Of a stretch of DNA of 64,000 nucleotides, positions 25,776-35,035 are shown piece after piece. The notes beneath the pieces were generated by a model. The model saw nothing but the letters and a program-made list of their open reading frames with translations. It made no database searches and was not told where the DNA came from. Numbering within the stretch: position 1 is the first letter of the stretch; each line of letters starts with the position of its first letter. Both the position numbers and the translations under genes were made by a program. This stretch comes from Halomontanus rarus. GTDB taxonomy: Archaea > Halobacteriota > Halobacteria > Halobacteriales > Natrialbaceae. The stretch lies in NCBI RefSeq assembly GCF_029338335.1, contig NZ_CP119796.1; one strand, 5' to 3'.

Positions 25776-27821
25776 TCAGTCCTCGCGCAGGTCGAGGTAG
25801 ATCTCTTCCTCCCACGTCGTCTCGTCGACCACGACGAGTTCCGCCTCGCCGAAGACGTAGAGGTAGTCGTCGAGGTACATCGCGCGCAGCGCCGGCCCGT
25901 CCGTTTCCACGGTCGTCACGCGCTCTAAGCCGTCCTCGTAGGCGAAGACGTGACCACCCTCGCTGCCGGGGAGGAAGAACACGCCGTGGCGCTCGTCGAT
26001 GAGGAAGGCGTTGTGCGAGTCCCGAACCGCGGACCAGCGGTCCTCGAGCACGGCGTCGTCCTCGACGACGGGGTTCTCGGGATCGGAGGCGTCGAAGATC
26101 ACGGCCTTCACGTTGCCGTCTTCCTCTCCGATGCCGAGCACGCGGTCCTCGCCCAGCGGGTGCATGTACGTCGAGAAGCCGGGGAGTTTGAGTTCGCCCT
26201 GCAGTTCGGGATTTTCGGGATCGGAGACGTCGAGGACGTGGAACGGATCGATCTCGCGGAAGGTGACGACGTAGGCGGTGTCGCCCTCGTAGCGCACCGA
26301 GTAGATGCGCTCGTCGACGCCCATCCCGACGACCTCGCCGACCGTCTCGAGGTCGCCGTCGAGGACGTAGAGGTCGTTCTCGGAGTCGACGCCGGGTGCG
26401 CGAACCGTCGTCGCGATGCGGAGGTGGCCGTCGTGTTCGTCCATCGACCACTGGTTGAGCGGGGTGCCGGGAACGGAACCGGCCGCCGAGACCGCGAGAT
26501 CGCCGTCGATGCCGACTTTCACCACGCCGGTTCTGGTGAACTGGCGCATGTGCTCTTCGGCGTAGGACTCCCAAGCGTCCTCGAAATCGCGCTCGACGCT
26601 GCGCCGTTCCTCGCGGTCGAATCCGCTGCGCCACTCCTGAAGGATCGAATCGATCTCGACTCGTTTCGCGTGGTCGGAGATATCGTACGTCTCGAGGCGC
26701 TCGAGTCGGTCGATCGCGTCCTCGTCGAGGAGTTCTTTGCCGTCGGTGAGGAGGAACTCGAGTCGCAGTTCGGCCTGGGAGGGCGAATCGGCGTAGGTCA
26801 GGTAGACCGCGTTCTCGGAGACGTAGGTCGCGGTCGTCCGCGCGGAGCCGAGGAAGCTGACGCGGTCTTCGACCTCGCCCGTCGCGGGGTCGACGCGCAT
26901 CGTCGTGTAGACCGTGTCGGCGTCGGTCTGCTCGGTCGGGTAGTGGACGTCGGTGCACGCGACCTCGGGACCGTCGCTCCCGAGGGGTTCGATCGGGCAC
27001 GGGTCGCCGGCGTCGGCGCGGTCCGCGACGACGAGGTACAGTTCCCCATCGGCGAGTCGGGCGGTCTCGACGTGGCCGTCGACCGCCGTACTCCAGGTCT
27101 GCTCGGGTTCGGACGGCTCGCTCACGTCGTAGCCCTGGAGGCGGTCGCGTGCGACGGAGACGACCACGTCGTCTGCGAGCAGCAGTTCGCCGCTCGTCGG
27201 TATCTCGGCGATCTTCGACGGGGCCGCCGGCTCCGAGGCGTCGACGACGTGCGTGTCGCCGTACCCGTTTCTGGCGTGTCGGGCGCGGTCGGCGTAGTAG
27301 ATCGTCTGCCCGTCGCTCTTCAGAACGTCCGGCTCGTCGAGAGCCGCCTCCTGAACGTTGGTTTCGGAGTAGCGGTCCGCGCCGCCGGTACTACTCGTGG
27401 CGCCGTTTCCGCTCGCCGCCCCGTCGCCGGCGCTTTCTTCGGTCTCCATGGCAACGTCGCCGTCGGCGCTATCGTCGGTCGCGACGTCCTCTTCGACGAC
27501 CCCGACCTCGACTTCGTCGACGGCGACACCACCCTGACCGAGACCGCGGCCGAGGTAGTTCGTCGACGATCCGGCGTCGCGTAGGTACGAGGCGAAGGCC
27601 GTACTCGAGTCGAAGCGATCGATACTCGGATCGTGGTCGTCGTCCGCGTCGTCGTAGCCGGAGACGGTCGGGCCGTCGCCGTCGGCATTCGAATTCGGAT
27701 CGCCGGCCGCCGCGGTGGGCGCGTCGATCACGCCGCCGGCCGCGAGGCCGATCGCCGAGCCGACGAGGAGGGCCGCCAGAGCGACCGCGACCAGCTGTCG
27801 GGTGGGTGTGAGCGTCGTCAT
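25776..27821 (-). CDS. Secreted beta-propeller domain protein
   Basis: 681 residues. An N-terminal hydrophobic segment (LVAVALAALLVGSAIGLAAG) serves as signal or anchor. A Gly/Ser/Asp-rich linker follows to about residue 150. Then comes a beta-propeller of repeated strands ending in blade turns such as VVDASEPAAPSKI, DGDLETVGEV, VLDVSDPENPELQG and IFDASDPENPVVED. The family is found mostly in archaea as large surface proteins. No catalytic motif is visible. A role in surface binding is inferred from the fold only. Confidence 0.85.
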   Translation of the reverse strand: MTTLTPTRQLVAVALAALLVGSAIGLAAGGVIDAPTAAAGDPNSNADGDGPTVSGYDDADDDHDPSIDRFDSSTAFASYLRDAGSSTNYLGRGLGQGGVAVDEVEVGVVEEDVATDDSADGDVAMETEESAGDGAASGNGATSSTGGADRYSETNVQEAALDEPDVLKSDGQTIYYADRARHARNGYGDTHVVDASEPAAPSKIAEIPTSGELLLADDVVVSVARDRLQGYDVSEPSEPEQTWSTAVDGHVETARLADGELYLVVADRADAGDPCPIEPLGSDGPEVACTDVHYPTEQTDADTVYTTMRVDPATGEVEDRVSFLGSARTTATYVSENAVYLTYADSPSQAELRLEFLLTDGKELLDEDAIDRLERLETYDISDHAKRVEIDSILQEWRSGFDREERRSVERDFEDAWESYAEEHMRQFTRTGVVKVGIDGDLAVSAAGSVPGTPLNQWSMDEHDGHLRIATTVRAPGVDSENDLYVLDGDLETVGEVVGMGVDERIYSVRYEGDTAYVVTFREIDPFHVLDVSDPENPELQGELKLPGFSTYMHPLGEDRVLGIGEEDGNVKAVIFDASDPENPVVEDDAVLEDRWSAVRDSHNAFLIDERHGVFFLPGSEGGHVFAYEDGLERVTTVETDGPALRAMYLDDYLYVFGEAELVVVDETTWEEEIYLDLRED

Positions 27822-27995
27822 CGAGTGGATACTCTCGTCCCAATATCAAGGGGGTTCCCCTAGCTCAAAAAGTCATTTCACCGAGCGGGATACTGCACTC
27901 GAGGCGGTCGCGGCTACTGCCATCGACCGTAAACCCCTCTCGAGTCACCTGCAGTTTGACGGTCATTTATGGTTCTGACGGCCCTGTATCAGCGT

Positions 27996-29138
27996 ATGGC
28001 TCAGCTTCAGACACCGGTCATCGCGAAGGCGGTCCGGACGCCACAAGGGAAAGAAGACGGTGTCTTCGCCGACGTGCGGAGTGAAGACCTCTCGATTCCG
28101 CTGGTGAACCACATCCTCACCGAAACGGGGCTCAAGGGCGAGCACGTCGACGACCTGATGTGGGGCTGCGCCCAGCAACGCGAGGAACAGGACAACAATC
28201 TGGCGCGGGTCATCTCGTTGCTCTCGGACCTCGGCGAAGGGGTTCCGGGGACGACGATCAACCGCTGGTGCGCCTCCTCGATGCAGGCGATAATCTCCGC
28301 TTCAGATGCGATCCGCGCCGGCCAGCGCGAGTGCATCGTCGCCGGCGGCGTCGAGAACATGTCTCGGGTCCCGATGGGCGACAGCCACGCGTACCTCCAC
28401 CCGCAGCTGGCCACGGACTACAACGTCGGGGAACTCCAGATGGGGATGACCGCCGAGAAAGTCGCCGAGGAATATGACGTCTCCCGGGAGCGACAGGACG
28501 AGTACGCCCTCCGGAGTCACCGGCGCGCCGCCGCGGCGACCGACGAGGGCCGGTTCGACGACCAGATCGTTCCCATCGAGACCGAGGACGGCGTCGTCGA
28601 CGAGGACGAGGGAATCCGTCGCGACACCGACCTCGAGACCCTCGCCGGGCTTCCGACCGTGTTCAAGTCCGACGGAACCGTCACGCCGGGCAACGCCTCC
28701 CAGATCTCCGACGGTGCCGCGGCCGTCCTCGTCACGAGCGAGGCGTTCGCCGAGGAACACGACCTCGAAGTCCTCGCCGAGGTCGGTTCGAACGAGGTCC
28801 GGGGCGTCGATCCGACGGTGATGGGAATCGGTCCGGTTCCGGCGACGAGAGGGCTCCTCGAGCGCGTCGGTCGCGAGATCGACGACTACGATCTCGTGGA
28901 GTTGAACGAGGCGTTCGCGAGCCAGTCGGTGTATGCCCGCGACGAACTCGGGATCGACGAGGAGAAATTCAACGTCAACGGCGGTGCAATCGCGCTCGGC
29001 CACCCGCTCGGGGCCTCCGGCGCCCGGCTTCCGGTGACGCTGATCCACGAACTCCACCACCGCGGCGGCGGTCGCGGATTGGCGACGCTCTGTGTCGGCT
29101 TCGGCCAAGGTGCAGCGATCGAGTTCGAGGTCGACTGA
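27996..29138 (+). CDS. Thiolase family protein (acetyl-CoA C-acyltransferase)
   Basis: 380 residues from the ATG at 27996, which sits 28 nt after TTTAT (leaderless). Active-site residues of thiolases are present: nucleophile Cys in NRWCASSMQA (about 89), NEAFA (Asn-Glu), His in GGAIALGHPLGASGAR, and the last Cys in LATLCVGFGQG. It could run either beta-oxidation or acetoacetyl-CoA synthesis. No partner enzyme of either pathway is adjacent. Its last ten codons are repeated downstream of the gene (29221 onward). Confidence 0.93.
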   Translation: MAQLQTPVIAKAVRTPQGKEDGVFADVRSEDLSIPLVNHILTETGLKGEHVDDLMWGCAQQREEQDNNLARVISLLSDLGEGVPGTTINRWCASSMQAIISASDAIRAGQRECIVAGGVENMSRVPMGDSHAYLHPQLATDYNVGELQMGMTAEKVAEEYDVSRERQDEYALRSHRRAAAATDEGRFDDQIVPIETEDGVVDEDEGIRRDTDLETLAGLPTVFKSDGTVTPGNASQISDGAAAVLVTSEAFAEEHDLEVLAEVGSNEVRGVDPTVMGIGPVPATRGLLERVGREIDDYDLVELNEAFASQSVYARDELGIDEEKFNVNGGAIALGHPLGASGARLPVTLIHELHHRGGGRGLATLCVGFGQGAAIEFEVD

Positions 29139-29176
29139 GACGGTCGTTCTGGGCCTTTTGGTCCAGATTTTGCGAG
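29106..29176 (+). repeat. Thiolase gene-end repeat, copy 1
   Basis: 71 bp covering the last ten sense codons (QGAAIEFEVD), the stop, and 38 bp after it up to GGTCCAGATTTTGCGAG. Copy 2 lies 115 bp downstream and differs at three bases (29108, 29111, 29114), each a synonymous third codon position. Confidence 0.95.
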
Positions 29177-29229
29177 GTGGATGAGCGGAGCGAATCCGCC
29201 GAGACAAAAGGTGGTCGCGTCAGGGAGCG
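29139..29229 (+). other. Spacer with T-rich/A-rich stem-loop core, thiolase locus
   Basis: After the stop codon comes CCTTTTGGTCCAGATTTTGC. An inner hairpin GCGGA-GCGAA-TCCGC follows at 29185-29199. Then CAAAAGGTGG (29205 on) pairs its CAAAA with the earlier TTTTG, and copy 2 of the gene end follows at 29221 (overlapping the last bases of this range). The two T-tracts also look like an archaeal terminator. The same core occurs after hisH at 62800-62902. Confidence 0.75.
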
Positions 29230-29291
29230 GCGATCGAGTTCGAGGTCGACTGAGACGGTCGTTCTGGGCCTTTTGGTCCAGATTTTGCGAG
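29221..29291 (+). repeat. Thiolase gene-end repeat, copy 2
   Basis: Encodes QGAAIEFEVD and a stop in a context where no thiolase reading frame reaches it. The copy carries its own GGTCCAGATTTTGCGAG at the end. From 29230 on it is identical to copy 1 for 62 bp. Confidence 0.95.
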
Positions 29292-29381
29292 CGAGAGCGC
29301 ACCGCGCTCGAGCGAGACCCTACGGTTCGAGTTCGGGTCACGACCAGTACACTTATTTTCGTCACGGGCTGAATACTGTCG

Positions 29382-31424
29382 ATGGATTCCGGTCCGTCCG
29401 ATTCGTCGCCTCCTCGAGCAGGACAGCCGTCCGCGGCCCACTCCGTGAACGCAGACCCGCTCCTGACGCGGGCGGGTATCGGGAGTTTTCGTGCGACGGC
29501 CGCCGGTGAGCTGCTCGCCGTCAACGACGCGTTTACGTCGCTGACCGGACACACGAAGTCGGCGCTCGTCGGACGGTCGTTTTCGGCGCTGCTCGCCGAC
29601 GGATCCGACTCGCCCCTGGAGTCGCTCGTCGACGATACCGGCCGTCTCGACCCGGTAACGACGGAGTGTAATCTTCGGACGGCGACCGGCCGTCTCGTTC
29701 CCTGTACCCTTCACCTTCGTCGATCGGAGGAGGCGGCCTCGTCCGATCGCGACGACTCGGCCGGCGACGTCGTCGGTCTCGTCCAGCGGTCGCAGCTGAC
29801 CGAGTCACCCGCCGCCGACACCTCGCTCACCTACGGCAAGACGTTCGCCGCCCTCGCGGAGGCGCTGCCCGACGGGATCATCGTCCTCGATACGGACAGC
29901 GACATCCAGTACGCCAATCCGGCCGTCGAACGGATCCTCGGCTTCGAACCCGACGAACTGACCGGGGACAGCAAGGTCAAGATCATCCCCGAACGCCTCC
30001 GGGAGACCCACCTCACGGCGCTCCAGCGCTACCTCGAGACCGGGGAGCGTCACATCAATTGGACCTACGTCGAGTTACCCGGTCAGCACAGAGACGGCTA
30101 CGAGGTGCCGCTGGGCGTCTCGCTGAACGACTTCACCTACGACGGCGATCGCTACTTCGTCGGGCTGTTTCGGGACATCTCGCCGCGCAAACGAGCCGAA
30201 CGGGAACTGTCCGTCAAGGTCGCCCAACTCGAGGCGGTCGCGTATCTCGGTCGCCACGCCCTGGAGTCTGCGGACGTCGACGATCTGCTCGCCAAAGCCA
30301 CGGAACTGGTCGCCGCCGCCCTCGACGCCGAGTACTGCAAAGTGCTCGAACTCGACGAACCCGGCGAAGAGCTGCTCGTGCGGGCGGGTTACGGCTGGGC
30401 CGACGGGATCGTCGGCGACGCGACCGTCTCCGCGACGGCGGCGAACTCGCAGGCCGGGTACACGCTGAACGACGACCGCCCGGTCGTCGTCGAAGACCTC
30501 GAGACCGAGCCCCGCTTTGGCGGCCCGGCGCTGTTGACCGACCACGACGTCCGCAGCGGGATCAGCGTGACCATCGGTCCGCCGGACGATCCGTGGGGGA
30601 TCCTCGGCGTTCACAGCACCGACCGGCGCGAGTTCGCCGACCACGACGTCGACTTCGTCCAGAGTATCGCGACCGTCCTCGCGACCGCGATCGAGCGAAC
30701 GCAGTACGAGGACCGGCTCAACGAGACCGTCGCGGAACTCGAGGAGTCGAACGATCGCTTGGAGCAGTTCGCCTACGCCGCCTCCCACGATCTACAGGAG
30801 CCCCTGCGGATGATCTCGAGTTACCTCGGGCTCCTCGAGCGGCGGTACGCAGAGGAACTCGACGAGGACGCTGCGGACTTCATCGAGTTCGCCGTCGACG
30901 GCGCCGACCGGATGCGAGCGATGATCGACGGGCTCCTCGCCTACTCCCGGGTCGACACGCAGGGAGAGCCGCTCGAGCCGACGGCCGTCGACGCGGTCGT
31001 CGAGAACGCGCTCGCGAATCTCCAGGTGCAACTCGAGGAGGCCGACGCCGAAGTCGAGGTCGCCGAGGGCCTGCCGACGGTCCTCGCCGACGACAACCAG
31101 CTCGAGCAGGTGTTCCAGAACCTCGTCTCGAACGCGATCAAGTACTGCGAGGGGAACCCGGAGGTCGAGATCGACGCCGAGGAGCGCGGCGACGAGTGGG
31201 TGTTCCACGTCGCGGACGATGGACCAGGGATCGATCCAGCCGATCAGGATCGGATCTTCGAGGTCTTCCAGCGACTCGGCGAGCGCGGGAGCGGTGTGTC
31301 GGGAACCGGCATCGGCCTGGCGCTCTGCAAGAAGATCGTCGAGCGCCACGGCGGGGAGATCTGGGTCGACTCCGAACCCGGTGAGGGGGCGACGTTCTCG
31401 TTTTCGATTCCGGATCGGGGCTGA
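29382..31424 (+). CDS. Sensor histidine kinase (PAS, PAS, GAF, HisKA, HATPase)
   Basis: 680 residues, soluble. PAS 1 about 30-130, PAS 2 about 148-268 (TDSDIQYANPAVERILGF), GAF about 285-430, HisKA with the H-box AASHDLQEPLRM (His near 468), HATPase with N-box QNLVSNAIKY near 578, DDGPGID near 612 and GTGIGLALCKKI. The kinase half is of the phytochrome-like/BphP type common in haloarchaea. Signals and response regulator are unknown; none is adjacent. PAS and GAF suggest redox, light or small-ligand input. Confidence 0.93.
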   Translation: MDSGPSDSSPPRAGQPSAAHSVNADPLLTRAGIGSFRATAAGELLAVNDAFTSLTGHTKSALVGRSFSALLADGSDSPLESLVDDTGRLDPVTTECNLRTATGRLVPCTLHLRRSEEAASSDRDDSAGDVVGLVQRSQLTESPAADTSLTYGKTFAALAEALPDGIIVLDTDSDIQYANPAVERILGFEPDELTGDSKVKIIPERLRETHLTALQRYLETGERHINWTYVELPGQHRDGYEVPLGVSLNDFTYDGDRYFVGLFRDISPRKRAERELSVKVAQLEAVAYLGRHALESADVDDLLAKATELVAAALDAEYCKVLELDEPGEELLVRAGYGWADGIVGDATVSATAANSQAGYTLNDDRPVVVEDLETEPRFGGPALLTDHDVRSGISVTIGPPDDPWGILGVHSTDRREFADHDVDFVQSIATVLATAIERTQYEDRLNETVAELEESNDRLEQFAYAASHDLQEPLRMISSYLGLLERRYAEELDEDAADFIEFAVDGADRMRAMIDGLLAYSRVDTQGEPLEPTAVDAVVENALANLQVQLEEADAEVEVAEGLPTVLADDNQLEQVFQNLVSNAIKYCEGNPEVEIDAEERGDEWVFHVADDGPGIDPADQDRIFEVFQRLGERGSGVSGTGIGLALCKKIVERHGGEIWVDSEPGEGATFSFSIPDRG

Positions 31425-31512
31425 CCGCGGACGGCGTCGCAACGCGATTCGTAACGGCCGCTCGAATCGCCACGGTGGACAGGTATATCACGATTCTTAC
31501 CGCAGTTGACCC

Positions 31513-32451
31513 ATGCCAGTCCCGACACCGACGCCGTCTCTCACCGATTCCGCCCTCGTCGATCGCCTCGAGCCGTCGACCGACACCGTCCGGATGGTTC
31601 TCGATACCGACGCCTACAACGAGATCGACGACCAGTTCGCGGTCGTCTACGCGCTGGGCGCACCCTCCCTCGAGGTCGAGGCGTTGTACGCCGCCCCGTT
31701 CGACAACGACCGGTCGTCGGGTCCCGCAGACGGCATGCGAAAAAGCGCGGCGGAACTCGAACGGCTCCTCGAGCGCGCGTCGAACGCTCCGTCCGCCGAC
31801 GGCTTCGTTTTCGAGGGATCGGAGTCGTACCTCTCCGGACCGGGCGATCCCGTCGAAAGTCCTGCGGCTCGCGACCTCGTCGACCGAGCGCGGGAGCACG
31901 ACGCTTCCCTACCCCTGTACGTCGTCGCGATCGGCTGTCCGGTCACCGTCGCCTCGGCGCTGCTCCTCGAGCCCTCGATCCGCGAGGAGATCGTGGTCGT
32001 CTGGCTCGGCGGTCACCCCCACGGGTGGCACACCGCCGCGGAGTTCAACCTCTCGCAGGATCTCCACGCCGCACGCGTGCTCTTGGACTCCGGCGTCCCG
32101 CTCGTCCAGATCCCGTGCAAGAACGTCGCCGAGCACGTGAAGACGACCGTTCCCGAACTCTCGGCGCGTCTCGAGGGCCACTCGCCGCTGGGCACCTACC
32201 TCTACGAGACGGTCGCCGACTACGGCGGCGCGGACCGCCCGTGGTGGGGGAAAGAGGTGTGGGACCTCGCCGCCGTCGCGTGGGCGGCGGACCCCTCGCT
32301 GGTTCCGAGCCACCTGACCGCGAGTCCGGTGCTCACCGACGACCAGACCTGGAGCCGGGACCCGACTCGCCACCCGATCCGCGTCGCCCGCGACGCCGAC
32401 CGCGACGGGATCTTTCGGGCGTTTCACGACGCGCTCGCCGAGATCGCCTGA
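31513..32451 (+). CDS. Nucleoside hydrolase
   Basis: 312 residues. VLDTDAYNEIDDQFA (about 29-43) is the Asp-rich Ca2+ site of the IU-nucleoside hydrolase family, whose consensus is DTDxxxDDxxA. PLYVVAIGCPVTVASALLLE and WLGGHPHGW follow. The last Asp ligand is probably in KEVWDLAAVAWA, where family members have WD. It should split the N-glycosidic bond of ribonucleosides in salvage. Family members differ in base choice, which cannot be read here. GPADG-containing loop near residue 70 is longer than in the classic enzymes. Confidence 0.87.
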   Translation: MPVPTPTPSLTDSALVDRLEPSTDTVRMVLDTDAYNEIDDQFAVVYALGAPSLEVEALYAAPFDNDRSSGPADGMRKSAAELERLLERASNAPSADGFVFEGSESYLSGPGDPVESPAARDLVDRAREHDASLPLYVVAIGCPVTVASALLLEPSIREEIVVVWLGGHPHGWHTAAEFNLSQDLHAARVLLDSGVPLVQIPCKNVAEHVKTTVPELSARLEGHSPLGTYLYETVADYGGADRPWWGKEVWDLAAVAWAADPSLVPSHLTASPVLTDDQTWSRDPTRHPIRVARDADRDGIFRAFHDALAEIA

Positions 32452-32576
32452 CTCGAGGCCGCTCGCCACCGTCTTCGAGTTCTGGCTCCCCGAGTCGACG
32501 GGCGACGGCTTCGAACGCCGCCACCCGGTCCCGATAACATCGGTGTTACGTAGTGTCGGTCGTGTCGCCAAACGAG

Positions 32577-32599
32577 TATATAGGTTCGAATACGAACCT
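32577..32599 (+). promoter_or_regulatory. TATA box overlapping a palindromic operator
   Basis: TATATA (32577-32582) runs straight into AGGTTCG-AATA-CGAACCT (32582-32599), a perfect 7-bp inverted repeat. The palindrome covers the region between TATA box and transcription start. A protein bound there should block transcription of the leader ORF and the NmrA-like gene. Confidence 0.7.
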
Positions 32600-32608
32600 G
32601 GTAACGTA

Positions 32609-32686
32609 ATGCAACTGATCTACCGTGCCGACTCGAACTCGCTCGCCCCGTCCGCAAACCGCACGCTCTCGGGAGGGGTGAACTGA
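32609..32686 (+). CDS. Putative 25-aa leader peptide ORF
   Basis: ATG at 32609 lies about 27-30 nt after the TATA box, so the transcript should begin almost at this codon and be translated as a leaderless message. The ORF ends TGA at 32684-32686, one base before the GTG start of the next gene. The Shine-Dalgarno of that gene (GGAGG, 32672-32676) lies inside the ORF. This layout points to translational coupling. The peptide MQLIYRADSNSLAPS... has no recognised family, and coding status is inferred from layout. Confidence 0.45.
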   Translation: MQLIYRADSNSLAPSANRTLSGGVN

Positions 32687-32687
32687 C

Positions 32688-33599
32688 GTGTCCGCCGAGG
32701 CTACCAGCGTCCTCGTCACCGGCGCGACCGGCAATCAGGGCGGTGCAGTCGTCGACCACCTGCTCGAGGCGGCGACCGAATTCGACGTTCGCGGACTGAC
32801 GCGGGATGCGGAAAGCGAGGCCGCGCGGACCCTCGAAGAGCGCGGCGTGACGGTGGTCGAAGGCGACCTGAACGATCCGAACTCGCTGCGCGGCCCCGTC
32901 GCAGACGCGGACGCGGTCTTCGCGGTCACCAACTTCTGGACGCAAGGCTACGACGCACAGGTCCAGCAAGGCGAGAACCTCGCGGACGTCGCGAGCGACG
33001 AGGGCGTCGAGCAGTTCGTCTTCAGCGGCGTCGGCAGCCACGAGAAGGAGACCGGCGTCCCCCACTTCGACTCCGCCTGGGAGATCGAACGGCACGCACG
33101 GGGTCTCGATCTCCCACTCACGGTGCTCCAGCCGGTGTTCTTCCTGCAGAACTTCGAGGCCTTCGCCGAAGATATCGTCGACGACGGGACGCTCGCCTTG
33201 CCCCTCGAGGAGGGCGTCGCGCTCCAGATGGTCGACGTCGACGACGTCGGACGGGCGGCGGCGGTCGCCTTCGAGAATCCCGAGGGGTTCGTCGGTGAAC
33301 GGTTCGAACTCGCCGGCGACGAGAAGACCCTCGAGGAGGCGGCCGACGCGCTCTCGGCGATCACCGGCGTCGACGTCGAGGCCCACCACGTTCCGATCGA
33401 GGAGGCCTACGACACCTTCGGCGAGGAGTTTACGGTCATGTGCGAGTGGTTCAACGAGGTCGGCTACGACGCCGATATCGGCGCACTCGAGGAGACGTTC
33501 GGGTTCGAGTTCACCGACCTCGAGGCCTACCTCGAGCGGACCGGCTGGGAGGACAAAGACGGGATGGCGGCGGTTCCCGGCTGGGTGAAGGCGCTGTAG
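32688..33599 (+). CDS. NmrA/HSCARG-like NAD(P)-binding protein
   Basis: 303 residues from a GTG preceded at 11 nt by GGAGG. VLVTGATGNQGGAVVDHLLE (about 8-27) is the glycine-rich Rossmann loop of the atypical short-chain dehydrogenases. No Tyr-xxx-Lys pair is evident, as usual for NmrA-like redox sensors. DVDDVGRAAAVAFE and the C-terminal EVGYDADIGALEETFG region fit the family. It may reduce quinones or sense NADP(H). A palindromic operator and a leader ORF lie upstream. Confidence 0.87.
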   Translation: MSAEATSVLVTGATGNQGGAVVDHLLEAATEFDVRGLTRDAESEAARTLEERGVTVVEGDLNDPNSLRGPVADADAVFAVTNFWTQGYDAQVQQGENLADVASDEGVEQFVFSGVGSHEKETGVPHFDSAWEIERHARGLDLPLTVLQPVFFLQNFEAFAEDIVDDGTLALPLEEGVALQMVDVDDVGRAAAVAFENPEGFVGERFELAGDEKTLEEAADALSAITGVDVEAHHVPIEEAYDTFGEEFTVMCEWFNEVGYDADIGALEETFGFEFTDLEAYLERTGWEDKDGMAAVPGWVKAL

Positions 33600-33608
33600 T
33601 CCCGCTTC

Positions 33609-34013
33609 TCAGTTCGCTCGCTCGTTCTCGACCGTCGCTTCGATCCGATCGAGATACTCGTCCTCGCTGAGTTCGTCGTCGGTGAACGCTCGTGCCCACT
33701 CGAGGTCGATGTCGAACGAGTAGACGAGGTCGCCGTCGTCGACGGCCCGGCCGCTGGCATCGTGGTCGAACCCGTCGGCGACCGGGTCGGCGTACGCCGT
33801 TCCTACAACCCGAATATCGGTTCGTCGATCTCCGGAGGTGTAGAAATCGACGACGAACGTCCCGCCCTCGCGGTTCCACAGGTCGACGCCGAGTTCCTCG
33901 TCGATCTCGTCGATCGCACTTCGAGCGTGTTCCTCGTCGCTGGTGTTGAAACAACCTGCGAGACCAGCACTCAGTAGCGTTCCCCCCGTCGCGAGGTAGT
34001 GGCGTCTGTACAC
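33609..34013 (-). CDS. Small lipoprotein, unknown function
   Basis: 134 residues. The N-terminal RRHYLATGGTLLSAGLAGC is a signal with a lipobox. The mature part is acidic, beta-strand-rich in the middle (GTFVVDFYTSGDRRTDIRVV) and ends in a helix (DEYLDRIEATVENE). It is convergent with the NmrA-like gene, 9 bp between the stops. Family not recognised. Confidence 0.72.
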   Translation of the reverse strand: MYRRHYLATGGTLLSAGLAGCFNTSDEEHARSAIDEIDEELGVDLWNREGGTFVVDFYTSGDRRTDIRVVGTAYADPVADGFDHDASGRAVDDGDLVYSFDIDLEWARAFTDDELSEDEYLDRIEATVENERAN

Positions 34014-34264
34014 GTTCGAACATGTTCATAAAAATCATAAAACCTCCGAACGGTATCTCGTGACTCTCGGCAAACAGCACGACGACCGGCTCTGGGGTCG
34101 CCCGTCTCCGTTCGCTTCCTCGCTTCCCGTCTCCGTTCCCGCTATCGGTACACCGTCTCCGTCCGTTTCCTCGTCTCGACAGCCGTCTCGAACCCGCTCC
34201 GCTACGTTCGCCCGACGAGACGGAGAGACACGATTATTACGGCCGGGCAACAAATCGGTACTCG

Positions 34265-35035
34265 ATGACCGATCTCGCCATCGAAACCGTCGGCCTCACG
34301 AAACGCTACGGCGACGAGACCGCCGTCAGCGACCTCTCGCTCGAGATCGAGCGCGGGACCGTCTACGGCTTTCTCGGTCCCAACGGCGCGGGGAAGACGA
34401 CGACGATGCGGATGCTGACGACGCTTACCCGTCCGACCAGCGGGAGCGCAACCGTCGCCGGCCACTCGATCGAAGACCGCGACGCGGTCACGCCGCACAT
34501 CGGCTACCTGCCCGAAGAACCGCCGATCTACGACGAACTCACGGGGCGAGAACAACTCGAGTACGTCGCCGGCCTCCGCGACCTCCCGGGCGATGAGGCG
34601 TCCGAGCGGATCGACGACATGCTCGAGCGCTTCGATCTGCTGGAAGACGCAGGCAAGCGCATCGACGCCTACTCGAAAGGAATGCGCCAGAAAGTCGGTG
34701 TTATCCAAGCGGTCCTCCACGAACCGACCGTGGCGTTTCTCGACGAGCCCACGAGCGGCCTCGACCCGCGAGCCGCTCGAACCATGCGGAACACGATCGC
34801 CGACCTCGCCGATCAGGAGATGACCATCTTCCTCTCGACGCACATCCTCCCCGTCGTCGACGAACTCGCCGACACCATCGGCGTCCTTCACGAAGGTCGA
34901 CTCGTCGCCGAAGGATCTCCCGACGCGCTGAAACACCGCGCCGAAACCGGCGAGGAGGGCAGTCTCGAGGACGTCTTCCTCGAAGTGACCGACGAAGCGG
35001 AGTACACCGAGACAGAATCAGAGCCGCCCGCATGA
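34265..35035 (+). CDS. ABC transporter ATP-binding protein
   Basis: 256 residues. Walker A GPNGAGKTTT (about 40-49), signature YSKGMRQKVGVIQAVL, Walker B VAFLDEPTSGLDP and the switch His in FLSTHILPVVDEL. This is the ABC-2/NatA-CcmA type used for export. It overlaps the permease start by 4 bp (ATGA at 35032-35035), so both are one coupled operon. The substrate is unknown. Confidence 0.93.
   Translation: MTDLAIETVGLTKRYGDETAVSDLSLEIERGTVYGFLGPNGAGKTTTMRMLTTLTRPTSGSATVAGHSIEDRDAVTPHIGYLPEEPPIYDELTGREQLEYVAGLRDLPGDEASERIDDMLERFDLLEDAGKRIDAYSKGMRQKVGVIQAVLHEPTVAFLDEPTSGLDPRAARTMRNTIADLADQEMTIFLSTHILPVVDELADTIGVLHEGRLVAEGSPDALKHRAETGEEGSLEDVFLEVTDEAEYTETESEPPA

Noticed and set aside
32577..32599. 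Terminator hairpin in front of the NmrA-like gene
   Set aside because: The arms are short, no T-run follows, and it overlaps the TATA box. An operator fits better.
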